A stretch of 23,658 bases of DNA. Origin: Anaerolineae bacterium. GTDB lineage: Bacteria; Chloroflexota; Anaerolineae; UBA4142. Under the pieces are notes generated by a model. That model was not told the origin of the DNA. It saw only the letters and a program-made list of their open reading frames with translations, and did no database searches. Position 1 is the stretch's first letter. Every line of letters begins with the position of its first letter. The stretch is from contig DAIDTM010000546.1 in the NCBI GenBank assembly GCA_027457205.1, forward strand, positions 1 through 23,658, in the 5' to 3' direction. The position numbers were made by a program, and so were the translations under genes. Below are positions 14,032 through 20,564 of the stretch, piece by piece.

Positions 14032-14655
14032 TTAGGATTGAATCTCGTCCCACCAGCGCTTGGCGGCGTCTTTGGCGACCGCGTACGCAAAGCCGCGCCG
14101 GACGAGAAACGCGACCAGTTTTTCCATAAACTCGCGGCGCTCCAAGCCGCGCCATCGCTCGGCGCGCGCGGCGCCGGCGTGATACGCGCTCTCGCTTTCG
14201 TCGATCGCGCCGATGGCTTGCTTGATCGCCTCATCTGAAAGCCCTTTGCGTTTCAATTCAAACCGAAGCGCGCGCCCGGCGCGGGGTCGGAACGTCTCGC
14301 GGTTCTCGACCCAGTACTTGGCGAACGCGTGGTCGTTGATCAGTCCGGCTTCAGTGAGCCGCGCGATCACCTGATCGATCACGTCGTCCGCGACTTGTTT
14401 CTTGCGCAGCTGCTGCTTCAATTCAGAACTGCTGCGCGGGCGCGGCTCCAGAAATCGCAGCGCCTGCTCGTGCGCGGTCTCGTACGCCTCCGCGCGTTCG
14501 AGCGCGGCAAGTTCCGCGGCGCTCAGCGTCTGCCCCACGCGCACTTGCGCGGCGACGAGGGCGGACAGTCCCAGCGCAAAGCGATCGTCCACATATAGAT
14601 TGAAGCGATTCGCGTGCCGCGCTTGCGGCTCGATCGCGGTGATGCGTCCAGCCAT
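14032..14655 (-). CDS. recX: Regulatory protein RecX
   Basis: 207 residues from ATG at 14655 (MAGRITAIEPQ). The frame is open for 90 more codons upstream but that part has no family resemblance and crosses several hairpins, so it is excluded. Three-helix RecX repeats are visible: ALRFLEPRPRSSSELKQQL, then VIDQVIARLTEAGLINDHAF with AKYWVENRE, then RALRFELKRKGLSDEAIKQA, and a last repeat ending at FLVRRGFAYAVAKDA. RecX binds RecA filaments and usually restrains them, fitting recA next door. No ribosome site is evident. An extra N-terminal beta-strand module of about 50 residues precedes the repeats, as in many longer RecX proteins. Confidence 0.9.
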   Translation of the reverse strand: MAGRITAIEPQARHANRFNLYVDDRFALGLSALVAAQVRVGQTLSAAELAALERAEAYETAHEQALRFLEPRPRSSSELKQQLRKKQVADDVIDQVIARLTEAGLINDHAFAKYWVENRETFRPRAGRALRFELKRKGLSDEAIKQAIGAIDESESAYHAGAARAERWRGLERREFMEKLVAFLVRRGFAYAVAKDAAKRWWDEIQS

Positions 14656-14680
14656 GTTGGTTCGTTTTGCCGCTAAATAC

Positions 14681-14707
14681 AAAATCGCCGTGGTACTTGA
14701 CCACAGC
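14681..14707 (-). terminator. Terminator-like hairpin just upstream of recX
   Basis: GCCGTGGT (14687-14694) pairs with ACCACAGC (14700-14707), 8 bp with one G-U, loop of 5; on the minus strand it is followed by GATTTTGTATTT. It would end or attenuate transcripts coming from recA before recX at 14655. Confidence 0.5.
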
Positions 14708-15139
14708 GATCCATCGAACCCGCGTGAGAACACGCGCGTCCCTCGGCTGCCGGGATTATTCGATTCTCCGACGAGAACACTCGCGCCGTCGCGCGTCGCG
14801 CTTACGGCGCTAACGTTCTGATAATGCGCTGCAATGAAAATGGAATGCCATAACCAGGCGGATGGTTCGCGAACCGTGTTCCGCCTGAAACCGCACGTGC
14901 TCTCTGGCGAAGGGCATTCGCCCAACGATGGGTATCTTCCACCGTACCTGTCTTCAAATCCATTGCGCGTTTCGGAATCGGAGATCGCCCGCCTGCGCGG
15001 GGATCCTCCCGGTCACAGATCATCGCTCGCCGTAAAGCGCGCTGCGACAACCTGCAGGATGTTTGCCGTGGAACCTCTTTTTGATCGCCGTGGAAGCCCG
15101 CCGCGCCAAGAACATTTGTGCGGAGCGGGCAAGTATGAC

Positions 15140-15166
15140 GATGCGCCCGCCGGAGGCGAGCGCATC
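15140..15166 (-). terminator. Hairpin after recA
   Basis: GATGCGC (15140-15146) with GCGCATC (15160-15166), continued inward by CGCC/GGCG after one mismatch and closed by a GGA loop. It begins 16 bases after the recA stop. No T-run follows, so termination is uncertain. Confidence 0.45.
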
Positions 15167-15181
15167 GGAATCGGTCAGTGT

Positions 15182-16255
15182 CTATTCTGGTTCGTCGTCT
15201 TCTTCGTCCGCTTCAGTATCGGCGTCCCGATCCTTGTCTTCAAGAATCGGCGGCACAGCGCCGCTGCCCAGCCCGGCTTTCTCGCGGATCGTCTGGTCCA
15301 ACCGCGTCATGATGTCGGGATTTGTCTTCAAGTACTCGCGCGCGTTCTCGCGTCCTTGTCCCATTCGCGTGCCTTCAAACGAGTAGAACGCGCCTTTCTT
15401 GTCGATCAACTCCATCTCGACGCCAAGGTCGAGAATGTCGCCTTCGCGCGAGATGCCTTGATTGTGCAGAATATCGAATTCGGCTTTGCGAAACGGCGGC
15501 GCGACTTTGTTCTTCTTCACGCGCACGCGCGTGCGGTTGCCGATGACTTCGTCGCCGCTCTTGATCGCATCGGTCGGGCGCACGTCCAGTCGCACCGAGG
15601 CGTAGAATTTCAGCGCCATTCCGCCGGTCGTGGTTTCCGGGTTGCCAAACATCACGCCGATTTTTTGGCGCAGTTGATTCGTGAAGATGACCGCGGTATT
15701 CGATTTTTTAATCGCCCCGGAGAGTTTGCGGAGTGCCTGACTCATCAAGCGCGCCTGCAAGCCCATATGCGAGTCGCCCATCTCGCCTTCGATTTCGGCG
15801 CGCGGCACCAGCGCGGCGACCGAATCGACGACGATGATGTCGACTGCGCCGGAGCGCACCAGCGCCTCGGCGATTTCGAGCGCCTGCTCGCCGGTATCCG
15901 GCTGCGAGATCAGCAGTTCATCGACATTGACGCCGCACTTCGCCGCATACGCCGGATCGAGCGCGTGCTCCACGTCGATAAATGCGGCGACGCCGCCCAT
16001 CTTCTGCGCTTCCGCGATGATGTGCTGGCACAGCGTCGTCTTGCCGGAGGCTTCGGGACCGTATATTTCGGTGACGCGCCCGCGCGGGATGCCGCCGACG
16101 CCGAGCGCCAGATCAAGCGAAATCGAGCCGGTCGGGATGGCATCGACTTTCATGCCGGTGGCTTCGCCCAGCTTCATGATCGCCCCTTCGCCAAAGCGTT
16201 TTTTAAGGGACGCGAGAGTGGTTTCGAGCGATTTGGTCTTGCCCGAGTCTGCCAT
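15182..16255 (-). CDS. recA: Recombinase RecA
   Basis: 357 residues; ATG at 16255 with AAAGGAG upstream. Landmarks: GPEASGKTT (Walker A, about 66-74), the DVEHALDPAYA segment, IIVVDSVAALVP (Walker B region), loop L1 EGEMGDSHMGLQARLMSQAL, TNQLRQKIGVMFGNPETTTGG (L2) and KFYASVRLD. The acidic tail (EDKDRDADTEADEEDDEPE) is usual. No intein. RecA forms the ATP-dependent strand-exchange filament and triggers LexA self-cleavage. The upstream region offers two promoters and a palindrome (see separate entries), which would suit SOS control. Confidence 0.99.
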   Translation of the reverse strand: MADSGKTKSLETTLASLKKRFGEGAIMKLGEATGMKVDAIPTGSISLDLALGVGGIPRGRVTEIYGPEASGKTTLCQHIIAEAQKMGGVAAFIDVEHALDPAYAAKCGVNVDELLISQPDTGEQALEIAEALVRSGAVDIIVVDSVAALVPRAEIEGEMGDSHMGLQARLMSQALRKLSGAIKKSNTAVIFTNQLRQKIGVMFGNPETTTGGMALKFYASVRLDVRPTDAIKSGDEVIGNRTRVRVKKNKVAPPFRKAEFDILHNQGISREGDILDLGVEMELIDKKGAFYSFEGTRMGQGRENAREYLKTNPDIMTRLDQTIREKAGLGSGAVPPILEDKDRDADTEADEEDDEPE

Positions 16256-16301
16256 GGTGTTGCTCCTTTGCTGCCACTCTACCAGAAACCCTGTGGAACT
16301 T

Positions 16302-16330
16302 AGTTTACATCAACTGGGCGCAAAACGCAA
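16302..16330 (-). promoter_or_regulatory. Proximal recA promoter
   Basis: Minus strand TTGCGT (16330-16325), 17 bases, TAAACT (16307-16302). The predicted leader is about 40 bases. The -10 is weaker than in the distal promoter. Confidence 0.5.
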
Positions 16331-16335
16331 GCCCA

Positions 16336-16348
16336 CAACCGTCGGTTG
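16336..16348. promoter_or_regulatory. Palindrome CAACCGTCGGTTG, candidate recA operator
   Basis: A perfect 6-bp inverted repeat about one central base, 5 bases upstream of the proximal recA -35 and downstream of the distal promoter. Its position suits a repressor such as LexA, but the sequence is not a known SOS box (GAACnnnnGTTC). Confidence 0.4.
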
Positions 16349-16435
16349 CCGCGCCGTTCGTCGTTTATTCGGAAGAGTGGCAAATCAGTTTTTAGATTCG
16401 GATGGTGCGCGGCACGCGTCGACGGATGTAGCGAT

Positions 16436-16464
16436 ATTATAACAGAACGGGTGTTCGTCGTCAA
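16436..16464 (-). promoter_or_regulatory. Distal, near-consensus recA promoter
   Basis: Minus strand TTGACG (16464-16459), 17 bases, perfect TATAAT (16441-16436). The next gene on this strand is recA, 180 bases away, so the leader would be about 170 bases. Confidence 0.7.
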
Positions 16465-16474
16465 GTACCCCCTA

Positions 16475-16503
16475 TTGAGAAAAATTGAATAGTGGCGTAT
16501 AAT
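16475..16503 (+). promoter_or_regulatory. Promoter of the LysM gene
   Basis: TTGAGA (16475-16480), 17 bases, perfect TATAAT (16498-16503). Its -35 is 10 bases from that of the distal recA promoter on the other strand. Leader of about 65 bases. Confidence 0.75.
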
Positions 16504-16575
16504 GGCTTGTGTAACCGTGCAACGAGACGCCAGGTTCGTCTGCGCAAGATGAGCATAAACCCGAAAGGAGGAACG

Positions 16576-17043
16576 ATGAGGAAGGTTCTGATCGTCGGTC
16601 TGGTTGTGTTTGCCGCAGTGCTGCTCTCTGCCGCAAGCCCCAGTCACGCACTGGCGGCAGGTCCGGCGTACTATGTGGTTCAACCTGGCCAGACCCTGAG
16701 CGGCATTGCCGCAATGTACGGCGTTAGCCCGTGGTCGTTGGCGCGCGCGAACGGAATCGCGAACTGGAACTATGTCTATGTGGGTCAAGTTCTGGTGATT
16801 CCCTACTCGGGCTATCGGTATCAGTACCAGTATTACTACGCCAACTACCACTACACTCCGTACAATGCGTATTATCCGCGCGCCACGTACGGCTGTGTCT
16901 ACTGGGTGCAGTACGGCGATACGATGACCGGCATCGCGGCGCGTTACGGGACTGACCCGTGGGTGCTTGCCCGCGCGAACGGCATCTACAACCTGAACTG
17001 GATCTGGGCGGGGCAGCGTCTGTCCATTCCCGGCTGCAACTAG
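16576..17043 (+). CDS. Secreted protein with two LysM domains
   Basis: 155 residues from ATG at 16576 (AAAGGAGG upstream); an in-frame ATG at 16492 lies on the promoter. A signal peptide covers about 1-27 (cut near ALAAG). Two LysM domains follow: YYVVQPGQTLSGIAAMYGVS with its LARANGI...VGQVLVIP end (about 33-77) and a second VYWVQYGDTMTGIAARYGTD to QRLSIPG (about 108-154). The linker between them (about 78-106) is strikingly rich in Tyr, e.g. YRYQYQYYYANYHY. LysM domains bind N-acetylglucosamine-containing glycans of the wall. No catalytic domain is present, so it is a binding or scaffold protein. It has its own promoter and terminator. Confidence 0.9.
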   Translation: MRKVLIVGLVVFAAVLLSAASPSHALAAGPAYYVVQPGQTLSGIAAMYGVSPWSLARANGIANWNYVYVGQVLVIPYSGYRYQYQYYYANYHYTPYNAYYPRATYGCVYWVQYGDTMTGIAARYGTDPWVLARANGIYNLNWIWAGQRLSIPGCN

Positions 17044-17060
17044 ATTCTGGCGGAAAAGCA

Positions 17061-17095
17061 ACGCGGACTCGTCCATCGAGTCCGCGTTTTATTTT
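17061..17095 (+). terminator. Strong bidirectional intrinsic terminator
   Basis: ACGCGGACTCG (17061-17071) and CGAGTCCGCGT (17077-17087) form a perfect 11-bp stem, loop TCCAT, followed by TTTATTTTG. In the other direction the tail is TGCTTTT, so it can also end the MFS gene, whose stop codon lies at 17089. Confidence 0.9.
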
Positions 17096-18315
17096 GTTCC
17101 TCTCATTTTGTGTTCTCCTGGCGACGCGTTGTCAAGCGCGTCAAGTCGCGCGTTCCACACCGTCAGTAGGATCGCCAATCCCAGAAACGCCGCGGCAGCT
17201 TGAAACGGCGCGTACACGCCCACCCGTGCCCACAGCGCGCCGCCCAGCGATGGTCCGGCTGCCAAACCAATTCCCTGCGCGGTTGCCACCGCGCCCAGAA
17301 ACAATCCGCGCGCGCTGACCGGAATCCAATCCATCACCAGCGCGTTCCACGCCGGCACGAGCAGCGCGTACCCCACTCCCGCCAGCGTCGCGCCCGCCGA
17401 AACGATGATCGGGTTGATGCTCAGCGGCGCGCCGGCAAACGGAATCGCGATCAGAATCAAACCGAGGATGAGCGGCGTATGCCGACCACGCCGGTCCGCC
17501 CAATGTCCTGCCGGGACGATCAGCGCAGCGGTGACAATGCCCGGCGGAATGAGCATTAGCGCGAACACATCGGGCGAGACGCGCACTACATCGCGGCCGA
17601 ACAGCGAGATCAGCGGCAGCATCATGCCGATGGCAAGCGTCAGCAGCAAGCCGATGACGAGCAGCCGCGCTAATGTCGCATTCATTTGTTGCGCGAGCGT
17701 GCGCCACGGCGGCGCATCGGATCGCGACAGATCGGTGCCACGCGCCGCGCGCGGTTCGCGCACCATCGCGACAACGAGGACGAAGACGAACGCGGCAATC
17801 GCAAAGCAGACGAGAAACGCCGCGCTGTACGTGACGCGGCTCAGCAAGAATCCGCCGGCGATCGGTCCCAGCGCGATGCCGCCCAGCATGACCATGTTGA
17901 TAATGCCGAGCACGAGCCCGTAACGCTCGCGTCCGTACGCGTCGGCGACCGCAGCGTAGATCGCGGGCCAGATGCAGCCCGCGCCGACGCCGTTCACCGC
18001 GTTGAGCGCGAGAAAGAGCGTAGGCGAATCGACGCGTGGCATCAGCAGGAGCGGCAGCGCGGAGAATAGAACACCGAGGAGGAGCAGCGGCTTGCGTCCG
18101 AATCGGTCGGCGCTCCAGCCCGCCGGCGTCCGCGTCAGAATATCCGCGACGAGGTACGTCGACAGCGTAACGCCGATGACATCCGCGCCTTCGCGCATCG
18201 TGCTGCTGAGGTACAGCGGGAAGAGCGCGATCAGCTCGATGCCGTGCGCGAGTTCCATCAGCACGACGGTGGCAAGGAGGATGGTGAAGGTTCTGTGAGT
18301 TGAGAGAGTCTGCAT
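17089..18315 (-). CDS. Major facilitator superfamily transporter
   Basis: 408 residues from ATG at 18315. The open frame continues upstream into the 8-mer repeat element, which would add a spurious MGCWVVGRTTEQPND start. Twelve hydrophobic helices are expected; the MFS signature between helices 2 and 3 is GWSADRFGRKPLLLLGV, and the matching half-repeat is GHWADRRGRHTPLILGLIL. The pattern fits a drug/metabolite proton antiporter of the DHA type, but the substrate cannot be read. It follows the DinB gene on the same strand; the repeat hairpin occupies most of the gap and there is no evident ribosome site. Confidence 0.88.
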   Translation of the reverse strand: MQTLSTHRTFTILLATVVLMELAHGIELIALFPLYLSSTMREGADVIGVTLSTYLVADILTRTPAGWSADRFGRKPLLLLGVLFSALPLLLMPRVDSPTLFLALNAVNGVGAGCIWPAIYAAVADAYGRERYGLVLGIINMVMLGGIALGPIAGGFLLSRVTYSAAFLVCFAIAAFVFVLVVAMVREPRAARGTDLSRSDAPPWRTLAQQMNATLARLLVIGLLLTLAIGMMLPLISLFGRDVVRVSPDVFALMLIPPGIVTAALIVPAGHWADRRGRHTPLILGLILIAIPFAGAPLSINPIIVSAGATLAGVGYALLVPAWNALVMDWIPVSARGLFLGAVATAQGIGLAAGPSLGGALWARVGVYAPFQAAAAFLGLAILLTVWNARLDALDNASPGEHKMRGTK

Positions 18316-18319
18316 AGCA

Positions 18320-18401
18320 TTGTTGGGTGGTTGGGTAGTTGGGTCGTTAGGTTGTTCGGTAGTTCGTCCAACCACCCAACAACCCACCTACCTAACCACC
18401 G
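18320..18401. repeat. Tandem-inverted 8-mer element between the DinB-like gene and the MFS gene
   Basis: The left arm is an exact 8-base ladder: GTTGGGTG, GTTGGGTA, GTTGGGTC, GTTAGGTT, GTTCGGTA (18322-18361). The right arm is AACCACCC, AACAACCC, ACCTACCT, AACCACCG (18370-18401). TTGTTGGGTGGTTGG (18320-18334) is the perfect 15-base reverse complement of 18368-18382. The right arm runs over the DinB-like gene's stop codon and encodes its last residues; the left arm ends 5 bases from the MFS start. Confidence 0.85.
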
Positions 18402-18910
18402 AAGTTCTTCCGTTTCTCAATATCTCCGCGATGAAACCGGTCATGGATGACGAGGATGCGGAACATTCCGCGCACCGATTGGTTGCCCCACACCGCGTGC
18501 TCGCCGCTGCGTTCCAGTTGCGCGGACGATAACGTCTCCAGCCATGCCAGCGTCTCCTGGCGCGTCTGGTTCAACGCGGCAAGCACTTGATCGAGCGATT
18601 TGGCGCGCCAGCGTTCCGTCATCCACGCGTTGAACTTGTCCAACTCGAACTCGCCGGGGAAATCCGGATATTCAGCGGCGAACTCTTTCAGTTGCAGCGG
18701 CGTGCCTTTGGCAATCATCATCTTGGCGAACGCGACGTTCACCGATTCCGCCATCGCGACGTGCGCGAGCACATCTTTGATCGACCAGCCGCCGTCGCCG
18801 AAGGGGCGCAGCATCGTTTCGCGCGGCGCCTGTGCGAACGACTCGAGCAGCTTGGCGCGTTCGACGTTCAGTTTTTCTTTAATGCCGGTAACGTCGTCAG
18901 GTGTGGACAT
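18392..18910 (-). CDS. DinB-like/DfsB-family four-helix protein
   Basis: 172 residues from ATG at 18910, with GGAGGAGAG just upstream; an ATG at 18943 falls on the -10 box and is rejected. The DinB_2 fold is indicated by WSIKDVLAHVAMAES near residue 43 (the first metal His), the central FNAWMTERWRAKSLDQVLAAL helix, and a late HDRFHRGDIEKRK with the two closing His. Such proteins are metal-binding four-helix bundles, some of them bacillithiol or mycothiol transferases or maleylpyruvate isomerase-like enzymes; the present activity is unknown. The last residues overlap the 8-mer element. Transcribed with the MFS gene and divergent from the thioredoxin operon. Confidence 0.85.
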   Translation of the reverse strand: MSTPDDVTGIKEKLNVERAKLLESFAQAPRETMLRPFGDGGWSIKDVLAHVAMAESVNVAFAKMMIAKGTPLQLKEFAAEYPDFPGEFELDKFNAWMTERWRAKSLDQVLAALNQTRQETLAWLETLSSAQLERSGEHAVWGNQSVRGMFRILVIHDRFHRGDIEKRKNFGG

Positions 18911-18941
18911 CTCTCCTCCGTCGCGGACTAGTTGCGACGGC

Positions 18942-18970
18942 ATTATACATTTTCAAACTGCATTGCGCAA
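18942..18970 (-). promoter_or_regulatory. Promoter of the DinB-like gene, sharing its -35 with the opposite promoter
   Basis: Minus strand TTGCGC (18970-18965), 17 bases, perfect TATAAT (18947-18942). Confidence 0.8.
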
Positions 18971-18991
18971 GATGTTGATTGAGAGTATAAT
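18963..18991 (+). promoter_or_regulatory. Promoter of the thioredoxin-Lgt-XdhC operon (leaderless arrangement)
   Basis: TTGCGC (18963-18968), 17 bases, perfect TATAAT (18986-18991). Only 6 bases separate the -10 from the ATG at 18998. The palindrome TTGCGCAA (18963-18970) supplies the -35 for both strands. Confidence 0.8.
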
Positions 18992-18997
18992 CGCGTC

Positions 18998-19528
18998 ATG
19001 TCTCGCGTTCAGTGGTATGCGCTCATCGTCGCCGCCGCGATTCTCGGCGGCGGATGGATCTATCTGACGCGCGTGCCGGACAATGCCGCTATCGCTGCCA
19101 GCGTAGCGGCGCACGTCAATTTTCGCGCGCCAGAGTTTACGCTGACCACGCTCGATGGCACGTCCGTGGCGTCGAACGATCTGCGCGGCAAGGCGGTCTT
19201 GGTGAATTTCTGGGCGACGTGGTGCTCACCGTGCCGTTCCGAAATGCCGGACATTGAATCGGCGTACCAGGCGCACCGCGATCAATTCGTCGTCCTCGCG
19301 ATCAACGACGCGGAAGATGGTGGCACGGTCAAACAGTTTGTCGATCAGTTTCACTTTACTTTTCCGATTCTGCTCGATCACGATGGCGCGGTGGCTAAAC
19401 GCTTTCAAGTGCAAGCGCTGCCGACCTCCTTTTTCATCGACCAAAACGGCGTGATCCGCGCGGCGAACGTGGGGCAGATGGATCGCGCGTACATCGAAAC
19501 ACAAATCGCCGCGCTCACGACGCACTGA
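18998..19528 (+). CDS. Membrane-anchored TlpA/ResA-like thiol-disulfide oxidoreductase
   Basis: 176 residues. A single N-terminal helix (about 6-24) anchors an extracytoplasmic thioredoxin domain: FRAPEFTLTTLDG, then NFWATWCSPCRSEMPDI with the WCxxC active site (about 75-78), a FPILLDHDG strand and the cis-Pro loop ALPTSFFID (about 137-145). This is the AhpC/TSA-redoxin-type fold of ResA/TlpA, which reduces disulfides for cytochrome c maturation or sends electrons to other envelope proteins. The ATG follows its promoter by 6 bases, so no leader or ribosome site is expected. Its stop overlaps the next start as TGATG. Confidence 0.92.
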   Translation: MSRVQWYALIVAAAILGGGWIYLTRVPDNAAIAASVAAHVNFRAPEFTLTTLDGTSVASNDLRGKAVLVNFWATWCSPCRSEMPDIESAYQAHRDQFVVLAINDAEDGGTVKQFVDQFHFTFPILLDHDGAVAKRFQVQALPTSFFIDQNGVIRAANVGQMDRAYIETQIAALTTH

Positions 19529-20256
19529 TGGCTCCCGTCGTTCAAATCGGTCCAGCGACGATTCAGTCGTCCATCCTCGCGCTCATCGTCGCACTCTGGC
19601 TTGGCACGGCTATCGCCGAACGCGAAGGCAAGCGGCGCGGGTTGAGCGGCGACGATGCGTGGAACGCGGTCGCGATCGCGGGGGCGGTCACGCTGATCGC
19701 CGCGCGGCTCGTCTACGTTCTGCAAAACATTACCGTGTACGCGAACGACTGGCGCGGCATATTTTCGCTCACGCCGGCGACGCTGTCGCTTGACTATGGC
19801 GCGCTTTTCGGATTGGCGGCGGCGCTGGCGTACGTGCAGCATCGCAAAATTCCGCTCGCGCGTTTTGCCGATGCCTTTGCGCCGGGCGCGCTCATCGCCA
19901 TCGCGATCATCGCGTGCGGGCAATTTCTGAGCGGCGATGCCTACGGCGCGCGGAGCGACCTACCGTGGGCGGTCCAGTTGTACGGCGATCCGCGTCAGCC
20001 GGTCCAGCTCTACGACGCGCTTGCCGCGCTCATCGGTTTCGTCATCGTGTGGCGCGCGGCGCGGCGGCAATGGGTGGACGGTTCGATCGCGCTGATCGCT
20101 GCGGCGTGGTACAGCGCGGCGCGCGTGGTGATCGACGCGTATCGCGGCGATGCGACGCTCTTGCCGGGCGGATATGGCGCGACCCAAGTCGTCGCGCTCG
20201 GCGTGTTGCTCGTCGCGCTGCTCGCGCTGGCGCGGCTAGAAACGAGGAAGGTATGA
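19528..20256 (+). CDS. Divergent prolipoprotein diacylglyceryl transferase (Lgt) homologue
   Basis: 242 residues, about seven membrane helices. The Lgt pattern is recognisable: AARLVYVLQN, then LSLDYGALFGLAAALAY, and GDAYGARSDLPWAVQLYGDP followed by R-x-PVQLYDALAAL. Against the Escherichia enzyme, however, several key positions look changed: the HGG motif after strand 3 reads DYG, the Arg-x-Gly-Asn before the signature reads A-C-G-Q, and Asn/Glu of INGE read S-G-D. The fold is kept but classical transfer activity is doubtful. The window has lipoproteins, so a true Lgt should be encoded elsewhere. Start and stop overlap neighbours (TGATG, ATGA), hence strict co-translation with the thioredoxin. 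Confidence 0.75.
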   Translation: MAPVVQIGPATIQSSILALIVALWLGTAIAEREGKRRGLSGDDAWNAVAIAGAVTLIAARLVYVLQNITVYANDWRGIFSLTPATLSLDYGALFGLAAALAYVQHRKIPLARFADAFAPGALIAIAIIACGQFLSGDAYGARSDLPWAVQLYGDPRQPVQLYDALAALIGFVIVWRAARRQWVDGSIALIAAAWYSAARVVIDAYRGDATLLPGGYGATQVVALGVLLVALLALARLETRKV

Positions 20257-20564
20257 GGGATTTGATTTCGACGATCGATGCGGGGCGCGCGCGCGGCGAC
20301 GGCGTCGCGCTGGCGACCGTCGTCAAAACCGGCGGTTCGACGCCGCGACCGCTTGGCGCGAAGATGATCGTCAATTCGCGCGGTGAGTTTGCCGGTTCGG
20401 TCAGTGGTGGCTGCGTCGAAGGCGCGGTGATCGATGAGGGGCGGCAGGTGCTCAAGACCGGCAAGCCCAAGTTGCTCAAGTACGGCATTGCCGACGAAAC
20501 CGCATGGGACGTGGGTTTGTCGTGCGGCGGAATGATCGAAGTGTTTGTGGAACAGATTCAATGA
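20253..20564 (+). CDS. XdhC/CoxI N-terminal-domain protein
   Basis: 103 residues starting in the ATGA overlap with the Lgt-like gene. It is only the XdhC_CoxI domain: VVKTGGSTPRPLGAKM (about 23-38), SGGCVEGAV (about 50-58) and GLSCGGMIEVFVE at the end. This domain, with the Cys-containing motif, belongs to proteins that mature molybdenum-cofactor enzymes of the xanthine dehydrogenase/CO dehydrogenase family by binding and sulfurating the cofactor. The Rossmann domain of classical XdhC is missing, but a second protein encoded 63 bases downstream supplies it. No hydroxylase genes are in the window. Confidence 0.9.
   Translation: MRDLISTIDAGRARGDGVALATVVKTGGSTPRPLGAKMIVNSRGEFAGSVSGGCVEGAVIDEGRQVLKTGKPKLLKYGIADETAWDVGLSCGGMIEVFVEQIQ

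Larger units (their letters stand above)
14656..15181. other. 525-base gap between recA and recX, rich in hairpins; possible structured RNA
   Basis: No convincing protein gene is seen. The region holds at least six stable hairpins: 14721-14736 (CGCGTG/CACGCG, AGAA loop), 14783-14810 (GCGCCGT/ACGGCGC), 14855-14887 (CAGGCGGA/TCCGCCTG around GGTTCGCGAACC), 14906-14922 (GGCGAA/TTCGCC), 14980-15009 (GGAG-ATC-CCCGC with bulges) and 15140-15166. The minus-strand end looks like a terminator (14681-14707). A 53-codon minus-strand ORF from an ATG at about 14963 has no known relatives. Could be the recA 3' leader/trailer, a small RNA, or a degraded gene. Confidence 0.4.

Noticed and set aside
14700..14800. 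tRNA-like GGTTCGA pieces in the recA-recX gap
   Set aside because: No acceptor stem or anticodon arm could be matched around them.
14656..14925. 90-residue N-terminal extension of RecX
   Set aside because: No resemblance to RecX, no ribosome site, and the segment crosses several hairpins and a terminator-like structure; MAGRITAIEPQ is a normal RecX start.
14834..16303. Open frame of 489 codons on the plus strand over recA and the upstream gap
   Set aside because: Antisense to recA; no domain, no ribosome site, and Arg-rich composition expected from shadow frames.
18322..18401. CRISPR-like array
   Set aside because: Units are 8 bases with no spacers and the second half is their reverse complement; no cas genes are present.
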